Shown: positions 1 through 9,165, counted from the stretch's first letter. The stretch: 64,000 bases of DNA from Burkholderia sp. WAC0059 (GCF_002870125.1 NZ_PNEO01000005.1:186001-250000), one strand, 5' to 3'. Notes: a model not told the origin generated them from the letters alone. Numbers and translations: made by a program.

Positions 1-191
1 TTTCCGTGCGCCTCGGCGCCGACGCGTCGCCGGAACCGCGCAACGAAATTTCGAAGTGCGGCTGGTTCGGCCCGACCCAGATCGCCAATCTCGTCACCAG
101 CGTCCCGACGCGCGAAATCGTTCGCCTGGCCGTGCTGCACGCAAGCCGGGGCGGCGCGGCGGCGCCAACGGCGGCCGACCTCCCGTCCTGA
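1..191 (+). CDS. 3' end of a gene, possibly a NUDIX-type hydrolase
   Basis: An open frame enters from the left edge and stops at 189-191, giving about 62 C-terminal residues. The stretch NEISKCGWFGPTQIANL followed by PTREIVRLA resembles the region after the Nudix box, where a WF motif and a PTR helix are common. The Nudix box itself would lie outside the window, so the family call is weak. The end sits about 120 bases before the next start, on the same strand. Base usage matches the neighbours. Confidence 0.4.
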   Translation, partial: SVRLGADASPEPRNEISKCGWFGPTQIANLVTSVPTREIVRLAVLHASRGGAAAPTAADLPS

Positions 192-312
192 GCCCCTCTT
201 CGTTGAGTTTTTCTCCGTCGGCCCGGAAATCATTTCGATTGCCAGGGGCGGCGCCAGTCCCTATCGTTTCCAGCACGCAAACCGACCACCGTCCATCGGA
301 GACGTGCCCAGC

Positions 313-1071
313 ATGACTGAACCGACGAAAACCGCCATCGTCACGGGAAGCGCCGGCGGCATCGGCGCGGCGACGGCCACGGCGCTCGCCCGCCGCGGCT
401 ACCGCGTCGTCATTGCCGACCTGCGCGAGAAATCGGCCGCGGAAACGGCCCGGCGTCTGCGCGACGAAGGCCTCGAAGCGCTGGCCGTCGCGGTCGACGT
501 CGCCGACGAGCGCAGCGTCAAGGCGATGGTCGATCAGGTCGTCGGACGATGGTCGCGCGTGGACGTCCTCGTCAACAACGCCGGGCTCGAAAGCTCGAGC
601 CCGTTTCTCGACATCCCGCTCGACGAATACCGCCGGGTCATGGCCGTCAACGCGACCGGCGCCTGGCTGTGCTGCCAGGCCGTGCTGCCGCAGATGATCG
701 GGCAGCAAAGCGGCTCCATCGTCAACGTCAGCTCGATTGCCGGCCTGCGCGGCGGCGGCATGCTCGGCACGGCGGCCTACGCGATGTCCAAGGGCGCCGT
801 CATCGCGCTGACGAAGTCGCTCGCGCGCGAATTCGCGAAGTCGGGCATTCGCGTGAACGCCGTCGCGCCGTCGTTCACGCTGACCGACTTCGTGCACCGC
901 CAGCTCGAACGCAAGCCGCCCGGCTACGAAGACACGATCCTCGGGCTGATCCCGATGGGACGCGGCGCCCAGCCCGAAGAAATCGCCGCGGTCATCGCGT
1001 TCGTCGCGTCGCCGGACGCGTCGTTCGTCACGGGCCAGGTCTACACCGTCGACGGCGGCAACACGATCTGA
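313..1071 (+). CDS. SDR family NAD(P)-dependent oxidoreductase
   Basis: A classical short-chain dehydrogenase of 252 residues. It has the TGSAGGIG cofactor-binding loop near the N-terminus, NNAG after the fourth strand, the catalytic serine in VNVSSIAG, the YAMSK catalytic Tyr/Lys pair, and the usual C-terminal GQVYTVDGG. I chose the ATG at 313 because GGAGA at 298-302 gives normal spacing; a GTG at 304 would be too close. It lies beside the RLP/kinase pair across a LysR gene, so it may oxidise or reduce a sugar-acid hydroxyl in that pathway. The substrate is an inference. Confidence 0.85.
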   Translation: MTEPTKTAIVTGSAGGIGAATATALARRGYRVVIADLREKSAAETARRLRDEGLEALAVAVDVADERSVKAMVDQVVGRWSRVDVLVNNAGLESSSPFLDIPLDEYRRVMAVNATGAWLCCQAVLPQMIGQQSGSIVNVSSIAGLRGGGMLGTAAYAMSKGAVIALTKSLAREFAKSGIRVNAVAPSFTLTDFVHRQLERKPPGYEDTILGLIPMGRGAQPEEIAAVIAFVASPDASFVTGQVYTVDGGNTI

Positions 1072-1114
1072 GGCGCCGCCCGCCGACCGGTCACGCCAAC
1101 GACGGGCGCAGCCG

Positions 1115-2008
1115 CTACGGCGCCGCGCCCTCGGTCTCGAGCAACTCCCCGCTGAGCCAGTCGACGAGCGCCTGCGCCTCGGCGCGCGCCTCGACGTGCG
1201 GCGCGACCCACAGCACCAGCTTGCGCGGCCCCGGCACGAAGCCGAACGGCGCGACGAGCGTGCCCGAGCGCAGCTCGTCGCCGACCAGCATGTGCGGCAC
1301 GTTCGCGATCCCGAGCCCGCATTTCGCGGCCTGAATCAGCAGATAGAAATGCTCGAACGACGCCGCGATCGGCGGCCGGTGCGGCGCCGGGCCGCCCGCG
1401 GATCCGAACCAGTCCTCCCAGGCCTGCGGGCGCGTGTCGGTCGCGAGCAGCCGGGCCCGCGCCAGATCCTCCGGCTCGCGAATCTGCGTCGCGCGCAGAT
1501 AGTCGGGCGAACACACGGGGCCGATCCATTCGTCGACGAGCTCGCGCGGCACGATGTTCTTCGGCGCGGGGATCGTGTTGAGGCGAATCGCGATGCTGAT
1601 GTTGTCGCGCGCGAAGTCGATCTCGCCGTAGCCCATGTTGAAGCTGATCTTCACGGCCGGATGCGCCTGCTGAAGCTTCGAGAGGCGCGGCAGCAGCCAG
1701 TACATCATGATCGACGACGAACACGAGACGATGAGCGGCCCCGGCTTGACCCGCTCGACGCTGGCGTAAATCAGGTTGAATGCACGCGAAAGGCCTTCGG
1801 CGAGCAGCGCGCCTTCCGGCGTCGGCTCCGTCGAATGCGCGTTGCGCAGCAACAGCAGGACGCCGAGCGTGTCTTCGAGCGAACGGATATGACGGCTGAT
1901 GGCGCCGTGCGTGACGCAGAGCTCTTCGGCCGCGTCGCCGAAGCTGCGTAAGCGCGCTGTCGCCTCGAAGGCGCGCAGCGCGTTGAGCGAAGGTCGTGGC
2001 ACTCGCAT
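1115..2008 (-). CDS. LysR family regulator of the RLP locus
   Basis: A full-length LysR-type regulator (297 residues). The N-terminal winged helix-turn-helix runs over about residues 6-65 (SLNALRAFEATARLRSFGDA, then GAISRHIRSLE), in the style of GcvA. The remainder is the periplasmic-binding-like effector domain. It is divergent from the RLP gene across a 217-base gap that carries a LysR-type T-N11-A box and a sigma70-like promoter, so it is the likely activator of the RLP-kinase pair and its own repressor. The inducer is unknown, plausibly the transported sugar acid or a pathway intermediate. Confidence 0.88.
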   Translation of the reverse strand: MRVPRPSLNALRAFEATARLRSFGDAAEELCVTHGAISRHIRSLEDTLGVLLLLRNAHSTEPTPEGALLAEGLSRAFNLIYASVERVKPGPLIVSCSSSIMMYWLLPRLSKLQQAHPAVKISFNMGYGEIDFARDNISIAIRLNTIPAPKNIVPRELVDEWIGPVCSPDYLRATQIREPEDLARARLLATDTRPQAWEDWFGSAGGPAPHRPPIAASFEHFYLLIQAAKCGLGIANVPHMLVGDELRSGTLVAPFGFVPGPRKLVLWVAPHVEARAEAQALVDWLSGELLETEGAAP

Positions 2009-2111
2009 GTCTCCTGCCCCCTGCCTCTTGTGGTGAAGCGGTTTTTTCCGCCCGGCGCGAGGGTCGTCTCGTGATGCGTTTTAATGTGAGTTTTTCGCAG
2101 AACCGCAGGAA

Positions 2112-2150
2112 ATCATATCGTTTGATGCTTTCGGCGGTCAATCTTATAGT
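2112..2150 (+). promoter_or_regulatory. LysR box overlapping a promoter for the RLP gene
   Basis: At 2112-2126 the sequence ATCATATCGTTTGAT is an imperfect dyad of the T-N11-A form that LysR regulators bind. Overlapping it, TTGATG (2122-2127) and TATAGT (2145-2150) are separated by 17 bases and fit a sigma70-type promoter reading toward the RLP gene about 75 bases on. Overlap of the box with the -35 element fits activation or competition by the divergent LysR protein. This is prediction from pattern only. Confidence 0.5.
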
Positions 2151-2225
2151 CGGTCCAATCGCGGGCCCGATTTCCGTCGCAGCACCGATCGACGGGCCTG
2201 TTCACGCCTGCTCCATGCCAGAAAC

Positions 2226-3503
2226 ATGCCACACACCCGCTCCCCGCGCGCGGAATTCACCGCCCGCTATTTCGTGGAAAGCTCGGTGCCGACCGCGCAG
2301 GTCGCCGAGGTCATCGCCGGCGAGCAGTCGAGCGGCACGTTCCTCACGCTGCCCGGCGAAACGGAAGAACTCAAGCAGCGCTCCCGCGCGCGCGTCGCGA
2401 AGGTCGACATGCTGCGGCCTGTGCTCGAACCGTCGCTGAAAAGCGCCTACGCGGCGCGCCGGCAATCGGAACGCCTGTTCTATCGCGGCGAGATCGACAT
2501 CGCGTTTCCCGTCGAAAACGTCGGCGCCAATCTCCCGACGCTGCTCGCGACGGTCGCGGGCAACCTGTTCGAACTCGGGGAAGTCACGGGGTTGAGGCTG
2601 CTCGACCTCGACCTGCCCGACGCGTACGCGAGCCGCTTTCCGGGCCCGCAGTTCGGCATCGAAGGCACGCGCCGCCTCGCCGGCGTGCACGACCGCCCGC
2701 TCGTCGGCACGATCGTCAAGCCGAGCATCGGCCTCTCGCCGGCGCAGACGGCCGCGATCGTCGACGACCTCTGCGCGGCCGGCATCGACTTCATCAAGGA
2801 CGACGAACTGCATGCCGACCCGACCTACGCGCCGTTCGACGCGCGGCTCGCGGCCGTCATGCCGGTCCTGCGCCGGCACGCGGACCGGCTCGGCCGCATG
2901 CCGATGTACGCGATCAACATCTCCGGCACGCCCGACGAAATGGTGCGCCGGCACGACGCCGTCGCCGAGGCCGGCGGCACGTGCGTGATGGTCAGCGTGC
3001 ACTGGGTCGGCTTTGCCGGCGTCGAGCATCTGCGCCGCCACGCGCGGCTGCCCATTCACGGCCATCGCAACGGCTGGGGCGCGCTGACGCGCTGCCCGCA
3101 GCTCGGCTTCTCGTTCGCGGCCTGGCAGAAGCTCTGGCGGCTCGCCGGCATCGACCATTTCCACGTGAACGGCATCCGCAGCAAGTTCTGGGAACCGGAC
3201 GACTCGGTCATCGAGTCCGCACGCGCCTGTCTTGCGCCGTTCGCGGGCGTGCGGCCGTTGATGCCGGTGTTCTCGTCGGGACAATGGGCCGATCAGGCGC
3301 CCGACCTGTACCGGAGCCTGCAATCGGTCGACCTCATGCATCTGGCCGGCGGCGGCATCATCGGCCATCCGCAGGGCATCGCCGCCGGCATCGCCAGCAT
3401 GCGCGAAGGCTGGGAGGCGGCCGTCGAGGGCATCGACCTCGGCACCTATGCCGAGTCGCATCCGGCGCTGGCGGCCGCGCTCCGGCATTTCCGCGCCGTC
3501 TGA
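2226..3503 (+). CDS. RuBisCO-like protein (form IV, OiaX/OiaT-like)
   Basis: A 425-residue RuBisCO large-subunit homologue. The N-terminal domain spans about residues 1-140 and the TIM barrel follows. The motif GIDFIKDDE (186-194) keeps the lysine that is carbamylated (K191) and the metal ligands D193 and E194. The usual KPK of loop 1 is KPSIG (165-169), GHR (279-281) stands near the catalytic histidine, SSGQ (350-353) replaces the phosphate-site SGG pattern, and AGGGIIG (374-380) is kept. There is no small subunit or phosphoribulokinase nearby, so it is not a carbon-fixing enzyme. With a DUF1537 kinase directly downstream, the best match is the family acting on 3-oxo-isoapionate 4-phosphate, by decarboxylation (OiaX) or transcarboxylation/hydrolysis (OiaT). 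Which of the two, or another substrate, cannot be decided here. Confidence 0.85.
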   Translation: MPHTRSPRAEFTARYFVESSVPTAQVAEVIAGEQSSGTFLTLPGETEELKQRSRARVAKVDMLRPVLEPSLKSAYAARRQSERLFYRGEIDIAFPVENVGANLPTLLATVAGNLFELGEVTGLRLLDLDLPDAYASRFPGPQFGIEGTRRLAGVHDRPLVGTIVKPSIGLSPAQTAAIVDDLCAAGIDFIKDDELHADPTYAPFDARLAAVMPVLRRHADRLGRMPMYAINISGTPDEMVRRHDAVAEAGGTCVMVSVHWVGFAGVEHLRRHARLPIHGHRNGWGALTRCPQLGFSFAAWQKLWRLAGIDHFHVNGIRSKFWEPDDSVIESARACLAPFAGVRPLMPVFSSGQWADQAPDLYRSLQSVDLMHLAGGGIIGHPQGIAAGIASMREGWEAAVEGIDLGTYAESHPALAAALRHFRAV

Positions 3504-3524
3504 GCGCGAAGGGGACGAGCGGGC

Positions 3525-4940
3525 ATGCTCAGGCTTGCGTTTTACGGCGACGATTTCACCGGCTCGACCGACGCGCTGGAAGTGTTGGCGCTCGCGGGAC
3601 TGCGCTGCGCGCTGTTCCTGAAGGCGCCGACGCGCGCACAGCTCGACGCGCTCGGCGGATTCGACGCGATCGGCATCGCCGGCGACAGCCGCGCGATGTC
3701 GCCGGCCGAAATGGACGCGGCCCTGCCCGCGATCTTCCGGGCCATGCAGGCGCTCGACGCGCCGCTCCTCCACTACAAGGTCTGCTCGACCTTCGACAGC
3801 TCGCCCTCGATCGGCAGCATCGGCCGCGTGCTGGAAATCGCGCGCGCGACGATCGCCACGCGACCGGTCCCGATCGTCGCCGGCACGCCGGCGCTGCATC
3901 GCTATTGCCTCTTCGGCCACCTGTTCGCGCGCTCGGGCACGGACGGCAACGTCTACCGCATCGACCGGCATCCGGTCATGAGCGTCCACCCGGTCACGCC
4001 GATGGACGAAAGCGACCTGGTCCGGCACTTCGGGCGCCAATGCGACTTGCGCATCGCGAACTTCGATGTGCGCCAGTTCGATCAGGATCGCGCCGGCCTC
4101 CGGCGTTCGTTCGACGACCTGCTCGCGCAACGGCCGGACGCGATCGTGCTCGATACGGCCGACGCCCGTCAGATGACCGAGGTCGGCCGCCTGCTCGATG
4201 CCGAGGCGCAACGGCAGCCCGGGCTCTTCACGCTCGGCTCGTCGGGCGTCGAATACGGGCTCACGCAGTGGTGGAACGAAAGCGGCGCGACGTCGGCGCG
4301 CCGGCCCGACGACGGCAACGACGGCGCGTTACCCCCGTCGCAGGGCCCGATTCTGGCGATCTCGGGCAGCGCCTCGCCCGTCAGCGCGCTGCAGATCGAC
4401 GCGGCCGTCGGCGCGGGCTTCCGCGAGATCGCGCTCGATGCGCACGACCTCGTCGACGCGCGCCGCGGCCCCGACGCGTTGCGTCTTGCCGTCGACCGGA
4501 TCGCGACGGCCCTCGACCGCGGAGACAGCGTCGTCGCGCACACCGCGAAGGGTCCGCGCGATCCGCGCATCGCCGCCCTGCTCGACGCGCTCGTGGCCGG
4601 CGGCCTCACGACGAACGACGCCCGGCATCTGGGCGGCCGGATGCTGGGCCGGCAGCTCGGCGTGCTGACCGCGAGCGTGCTGCGCAGAATACCCGTGCGC
4701 CGCCTCGTGCTCTCCGGCGGCGACACGTCGAGCCAGGTCACGCAGCGTCTCGCGCCCGACGCGCTGGTCTTCGTGGCCCGGCTCGCGCCCGGCGCCCCGC
4801 TGTGCCGCGTCGTCTCGACCGAGCCGCATCTGCGGCAACTCGAAATCGCGCTGAAGGGCGGGCAGATGGGCGACGCCGACTATCTGGTCCGTGCCCGGTC
4901 CGGCCGCCGTCAGGCGGCCGGCCGGACTCGCGGCGCCTGA
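3525..4940 (+). CDS. DUF1537 sugar-acid kinase (OiaK-like)
   Basis: A four-carbon/branched sugar-acid kinase family protein (471 residues). The N-terminal substrate domain opens with GDDFTGS (8-14) and continues with KVCSTFDSSPSIGSIG. The C-terminal nucleotide domain has ISGSASP (from residue 279), LSGGDTSS (from 396) and a final ALKGGQMG. The family phosphorylates sugar-acid lactones and oxo-acids such as 3-oxo-isoapionate, threonate and erythronate. It starts 21 bases after the RLP stop, so the two are almost certainly co-transcribed, with the kinase product feeding the RLP. The insertion at about 255-272, rich in Ser, Asp and Pro, lies between the two domains. Its stop is only nine bases from the stop of the opposing TRAP gene. 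Confidence 0.85.
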   Translation: MLRLAFYGDDFTGSTDALEVLALAGLRCALFLKAPTRAQLDALGGFDAIGIAGDSRAMSPAEMDAALPAIFRAMQALDAPLLHYKVCSTFDSSPSIGSIGRVLEIARATIATRPVPIVAGTPALHRYCLFGHLFARSGTDGNVYRIDRHPVMSVHPVTPMDESDLVRHFGRQCDLRIANFDVRQFDQDRAGLRRSFDDLLAQRPDAIVLDTADARQMTEVGRLLDAEAQRQPGLFTLGSSGVEYGLTQWWNESGATSARRPDDGNDGALPPSQGPILAISGSASPVSALQIDAAVGAGFREIALDAHDLVDARRGPDALRLAVDRIATALDRGDSVVAHTAKGPRDPRIAALLDALVAGGLTTNDARHLGGRMLGRQLGVLTASVLRRIPVRRLVLSGGDTSSQVTQRLAPDALVFVARLAPGAPLCRVVSTEPHLRQLEIALKGGQMGDADYLVRARSGRRQAAGRTRGA

Positions 4941-4949
4941 CGTCGTGCT

Positions 4950-6857
4950 TCAGAGGAACCCGGTGGACAGCCACGGCACCGCGGCGATCACGACGATCCC
5001 GACGAACAGTGCCACCATGTAGCCAGCGATCGGACGGATGCCCGCGTCGGGGTGAATCCGGCTGACCGCGCAGGCGCCGTAGTAGCCGACGCCGAACGGC
5101 GGCGAGAACAGGCCGAGCCCCATCGAGAGAATCACGACCATCGCGTACTGCACCTCGTTGATGCCGACTTGCCGCGCGATCGGGAACAGGAGCGGCCCGA
5201 ACAGCACGATCGCGGGAATGCCCTCGAGCACGCTGCCGAGCAGCGCGAACATCACGATCGACACGACCATGAAGCCGGCCGCGCCGCCGGGAAGATGCCC
5301 CATCAGTTGCGCGAGGCCGTCCGAGAAGCCCGACTGCGTCAGCGCCCAGGCCATCGCGGTCGCGGTGCCGATGATCATCAGGATCGCCCCCGAAAGCGTC
5401 GCCGTCTCGACGAGCATCGGCCCGATGCGGCGCCAGTCGAAGCGGCGATAGATCAGGCAGCCCGCGAGCGCCGCGTAGACGATGCCGACGGTCGAAACCT
5501 CGGTCGCGGTCGCGACGCCCTCGACGACGGCCGCGCGAATCACGAACGGCAACGCCAGCGCCGGCGCGGCGACGACGAACGCGCGGCCGATCTGCCGCGC
5601 CGGCGCGCGCGCGGCCGTCGGCGCGGGCAGTTTCCGGCGCGCGCGCCACCAGACGAGCACGCACAGCACCAGCGCGAGCATGAAGCCCGGCAACAGCCCG
5701 CCCGTGAACAACGCCGAAATCGACACGCCCGTCACCGAGCCGATCGTGATCAGCACGATGCTCGGCGGCACCGTCTCGGTCTGCGCGCCGGTCGCCGAAA
5801 GCAGCGCGACCAGCTCGCCCTCGTTCTCGCCGCGCTTTTTCATCTCGGGAAACAGGATCGGCGCGATGGCGGCCATGTCCGCGGCCTTCGATCCGGAAAT
5901 GCCCGAGATCAGATACATCGCGCCGACGAGCACGTAAAACAGCCCGCCGCGCACGTGGCCGAGCAGCGAGGCGAGAAAGCCGATCATCGCGCGCGCCATG
6001 CCCGTCATCTCGATGAGCAAGCCGAGAAACACGAACATCGGCACCGCGAGCAGCAACAGTTGCGACATGCCCTCGTCCATGCGGCTCACGACGATCTCGA
6101 GCGGCATCGAGGTCGAGAGCGACAGGTACGAGAACACCGCGAGCCCGAACGAGAACGCGATCGGCATTCCGCTCAGCACCGTGAACCCGACGACGCCGAC
6201 GAAGAAGATCAGCAGGTTCAGGTTGCCGAGGTCCTGCAGCAGCGGCCCGGCGACGTCGAGCCCGGCCGCGCCGAGCCCGGCGATGGCGAGACCGGCGACG
6301 AGCGGTTTCCAGCCGAGCGCGATCAGCCTGACCACGCAGATCAGCAGCATGCAGGCGAGCGCGTAGAGGATCGCCGCGACGCGCCAGGCGTCGTCGATCT
6401 GGAGTTCGGGCGTCGAGATCATCGACTGCTGCTGGAGGTACGTGTAGGCCGGCACCGCGATCAGCCCCAGAAACAGCATGCTGGCGATCAGCGCGACGAC
6501 GTCCCACTTCGCGCGCCAGGCGGGCCCCGCGCGGTTGACGACGGCCGTCATGCGCATGTGCGCGCCGCGATGCAGGGCGGTCGCGGCGCCCGTCATCGCG
6601 AGCCACAGGAACAGGATGCCGGCCACCTCGTCGCCCCAGACGAGCGGATGGCGCAGCGCATAGCGCGCGACGACGCCGCAAAAGAGCAGCACGATTTCCG
6701 CGAGCACGAGCACGGCGGCCGGCACCGCGACGGCGAGGCCGAGCAGCCGGTCGATGGTCGCGAGCCAGCGCGGCGCGGACGCTACCGGCGATGCGCCGTC
6801 GGCGTCCGCCGGATCGCCCGGCACGTGCGAGAAATCCTCGGCGGTATGCAGTCTCAT
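4950..6857 (-). CDS. TRAP transporter fused small and large membrane subunits (DctQM)
   Basis: A 635-residue inner-membrane protein. About the first 200 residues are a DctQ-type four-helix module (LAEIVLLFCGVVARY, VWGDEVAGILFLWLAMTG). The remainder is a DctM large subunit with some dozen hydrophobic segments, including PMFVFLGLLIEMTGMARAMI, ISGISGSKAADMAAIAP and SPPFGVGYYGACAV. Fusion of Q and M is common in this family. The start at 6857 overlaps the binding-protein stop by four bases (ATGA), so translation is coupled. With DctP it would import a carboxylate by sodium symport; the context suggests the sugar acid used by the RLP pathway. It is the last gene of a five-gene operon. Confidence 0.88.
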   Translation of the reverse strand: MRLHTAEDFSHVPGDPADADGASPVASAPRWLATIDRLLGLAVAVPAAVLVLAEIVLLFCGVVARYALRHPLVWGDEVAGILFLWLAMTGAATALHRGAHMRMTAVVNRAGPAWRAKWDVVALIASMLFLGLIAVPAYTYLQQQSMISTPELQIDDAWRVAAILYALACMLLICVVRLIALGWKPLVAGLAIAGLGAAGLDVAGPLLQDLGNLNLLIFFVGVVGFTVLSGMPIAFSFGLAVFSYLSLSTSMPLEIVVSRMDEGMSQLLLLAVPMFVFLGLLIEMTGMARAMIGFLASLLGHVRGGLFYVLVGAMYLISGISGSKAADMAAIAPILFPEMKKRGENEGELVALLSATGAQTETVPPSIVLITIGSVTGVSISALFTGGLLPGFMLALVLCVLVWWRARRKLPAPTAARAPARQIGRAFVVAAPALALPFVIRAAVVEGVATATEVSTVGIVYAALAGCLIYRRFDWRRIGPMLVETATLSGAILMIIGTATAMAWALTQSGFSDGLAQLMGHLPGGAAGFMVVSIVMFALLGSVLEGIPAIVLFGPLLFPIARQVGINEVQYAMVVILSMGLGLFSPPFGVGYYGACAVSRIHPDAGIRPIAGYMVALFVGIVVIAAVPWLSTGFL

Positions 6858-7882
6858 GTCAGTTTCCCGGTGACTTTTTCCAGCAGGGCCCATTCCTCGT
6901 CGCCGAATTCGCGCTGCATGTCCGTGTAGTAGCCGCTCTTGCGCAGCAACTCGCGGAACGCGTTCAGGTCGGGCTGGTTGAACGCCAGGCCCTTCGCCTC
7001 GAGGCTCTTTTGCAGCGACGCGTTCAGTTGCGCCACGTCCGCGCGCTGCTTCAGCGCGTAGGCGTCGAGATTCTTCGAGACGACGTCGCGCAGGCTCGCG
7101 GGCAGCCGCTCCCAGGCCGCGCGGTTGCCGAGGAACCAGAAGCCGTCCCACATGTGGCTCGTCATCGAGCAGTACTTCTGCACCTCGTAGAGCTTCGCGG
7201 TATCGACGACGGCGAGCGCGTTCTCCTGCCCGTCGACGACCTTCGTCTGCAGCGACGAGTAGACCTCGTTGAAGCTGATCGACGCCGGCGAGGCCGAGAG
7301 CGCGCGAAAGAGCGCGACCCAGAGCTGCCCCGGCGGGACGCGGATCTTCATGCCCTGCAGATCGGCGGGCGACCTGATCGGCCTGACGCTGTTGGTGATC
7401 TGCCGGAACCCGTTGTTCCAGATCTTTTCCTGCACGACGAGGCCCGCGTTCTCGATGAGCTTGCGCAGGTACGCGCCGAGCTCGCCGTCGAGCGCCGCGA
7501 ACACCTGGCTGTCGTCCTTGAACGCGAAGCCCACGCCCGAGATCGCCGTCTTCGGCACCAGTTGCGACAGCGCGTTCGCGCCGGAGAGCGTGAAGAATTC
7601 GAGCGCGCCCGCGCGAAGCTGCGCGAACATGTCGGGGTCGCCGCCGAGCTGGTTGTTCGGAAACACGCGAATGTCGACGCGTCCGTCCGTCTGCGTCCTG
7701 ATCGCGTCCGTCGCCTGCTGGATTCGCACGTTCAGCGGATGGGAGGCCGGCAGGTCGGTGCCGACCTTGTAGGTGAATTCGGCCGCCTCGGCACGCCTGA
7801 TCCACGGCGCGCCGGCCCAGCCCGTCGCCATGACGGCCGCGCCCGCGCCGGCGGCCAGAAAGCCGCGACGATTCAATGTCAT
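6854..7882 (-). CDS. TRAP transporter substrate-binding protein (DctP family)
   Basis: A 342-residue periplasmic binding protein. A twin-arginine signal (NRRGFLAAGAGAAVMATG) ends near AEA at about residue 33. The mature part shows the DctP pattern: YKVGTDLPASHPLN at its start, GRVDIRVFPNNQLG, the MKIRVPPG strand that carries the carboxylate-binding arginine, and NEVYSSLQTKVVDGQENAL. It hands substrate to the DctQM fusion encoded immediately downstream. It lies 102 bases after the alcohol dehydrogenase gene, in the same operon. A twin-arginine signal on a TRAP receptor is not rare and suggests export in the folded state. Confidence 0.88.
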   Translation of the reverse strand: MTLNRRGFLAAGAGAAVMATGWAGAPWIRRAEAAEFTYKVGTDLPASHPLNVRIQQATDAIRTQTDGRVDIRVFPNNQLGGDPDMFAQLRAGALEFFTLSGANALSQLVPKTAISGVGFAFKDDSQVFAALDGELGAYLRKLIENAGLVVQEKIWNNGFRQITNSVRPIRSPADLQGMKIRVPPGQLWVALFRALSASPASISFNEVYSSLQTKVVDGQENALAVVDTAKLYEVQKYCSMTSHMWDGFWFLGNRAAWERLPASLRDVVSKNLDAYALKQRADVAQLNASLQKSLEAKGLAFNQPDLNAFRELLRKSGYYTDMQREFGDEEWALLEKVTGKLT

Positions 7883-7984
7883 CTCGTGTCTCCGTTGTCC
7901 CCTTTTCCGGGGGTTCCCTTTCCGGGTTGTCTAACCGGGTTGCAGGCGATGGGGCGACTCGCCCGCACCCGTCCCGCTCAAGCG

Positions 7985-9097
7985 TCACGCGATCTCGATG
8001 ACCGGCTTGATCTCCTCCAGTTGCTTCATGCGCGTCAGCGCCACGTTCACGTCGTCGAGCCGGTAGCGGCCCGACACCATCCCTCCGAACGGGAAATCGC
8101 GCTGATGCTTTTCGACGAATTGCAACGCGAGCGAATAGCTGCGCGCGTCGCCGGAAAACGAGCCGATCACCCGCAGGTTCTTCTTGACGATCATCGACGG
8201 CTGCATCGTCGTCGCCGCCTCGCCGAGCTGGCCGACGACGAGATAGCGGCCGCCCTTGCGCGCGAGCGCGAGGCCCTCGGCGAACGCGGCCGGCACGCCC
8301 GTGAACTCCATCACGATGTCCGCGCCGCGCCCCTCCGTCTGCGCCAGCACCGCGTCGAGCCTCTCGGCCGGCGTCGTGCCGTCGACCGGGATGCAGACGT
8401 CCGCGCCGAACTGCTTCGCCAGCTCGAGGCGCGCGGCCGGCGCGCCGACGACGATGATCTTCCGCGCGCCGCGCACCCTCGCGTTGGCGGTCGCGAGCAG
8501 GCCGAGCGGGCCGGCCCCCTGCACGAGCACCGTCTCGGTCGGCTCGATCTCGCCTAGCTGCGAGAACGCGTTCATCACCGAGCGTAGCGCGCAGCTCGAC
8601 AGGCTCGCCAGTTCGTTCGGCACTCTGTCGGGCACGCGCAACCGGCCGGCCTGGGGCAGCACGTAGCCGTATTCCGCGAAACCGCCGAGCAGGTAGGGCG
8701 GCTCCTCGATGTTCTCGTACATGTAGGCGCGCCGGTTCACGCAGAGCGTCGGCTTGCGGGCCGTCGTGCAGAAGTAGCAACCGCCGCACGACGTGTGCGT
8801 GTAGACGACGCGGTCGCCGACCGCGAGCGGCGTGCCGACCGAATCGGTCGCGACGCCGGCCCCGGCGCGCACGATCCGGCCGACCATTTCGTGCCCGATG
8901 ATGACGGGCAGATTGACCTTCAGCGACAGCGAGCCCTGCCACAGATGCACGTCGGTGCCGCAGACCGAGCAGGTCTCGATCCTGACGAGCGCGGCGCCCG
9001 GTTCGACGTCGCGCGGCACCGGCACTTCCTCGATGGCGAGCGGCGCCTTGAAATCCCGCAGCACGGCCGCGCGGGCAAACGATGGAATGGTCGACAT
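7985..9097 (-). CDS. Zinc-dependent alcohol/polyol dehydrogenase
   Basis: A medium-chain dehydrogenase of 370 residues. The catalytic zinc site is visible as CSVCGTDVH and GHEMVG; the structural zinc motif is SCGGCYFC followed by LC. The Rossmann loop is VQGAGPLGLLATANA. A good AGGAGA ribosome site precedes the ATG at 9097. The gene lies between an aldehyde dehydrogenase and the TRAP genes, so it probably oxidises a hydroxyl of the imported compound or of an intermediate, with the ALDH acting next. The precise substrate is not visible. Sorbitol/threonine-type dehydrogenases share the same layout. Confidence 0.82.
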   Translation of the reverse strand: MSTIPSFARAAVLRDFKAPLAIEEVPVPRDVEPGAALVRIETCSVCGTDVHLWQGSLSLKVNLPVIIGHEMVGRIVRAGAGVATDSVGTPLAVGDRVVYTHTSCGGCYFCTTARKPTLCVNRRAYMYENIEEPPYLLGGFAEYGYVLPQAGRLRVPDRVPNELASLSSCALRSVMNAFSQLGEIEPTETVLVQGAGPLGLLATANARVRGARKIIVVGAPAARLELAKQFGADVCIPVDGTTPAERLDAVLAQTEGRGADIVMEFTGVPAAFAEGLALARKGGRYLVVGQLGEAATTMQPSMIVKKNLRVIGSFSGDARSYSLALQFVEKHQRDFPFGGMVSGRYRLDDVNVALTRMKQLEEIKPVIEIA

Positions 9098-9165
9098 CCA
9101 GCCTGTCTCCTGACGGTATTGAAGCGCCTGCGCGGCGCCACGAAGCGCGACGCGGCCTTGCCCGA

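Noticed and set aside
2226..3503. A carbon-fixing RuBisCO.
   Set aside because: Loop-1 and phosphate-site residues differ, and no small subunit, phosphoribulokinase or activase is nearby.
2202..4211. A 669-codon frame antisense to the RLP and kinase genes.
   Set aside because: Its product is Arg/Asp/Ala-rich without any domain, the typical mirror of GC-rich coding DNA.
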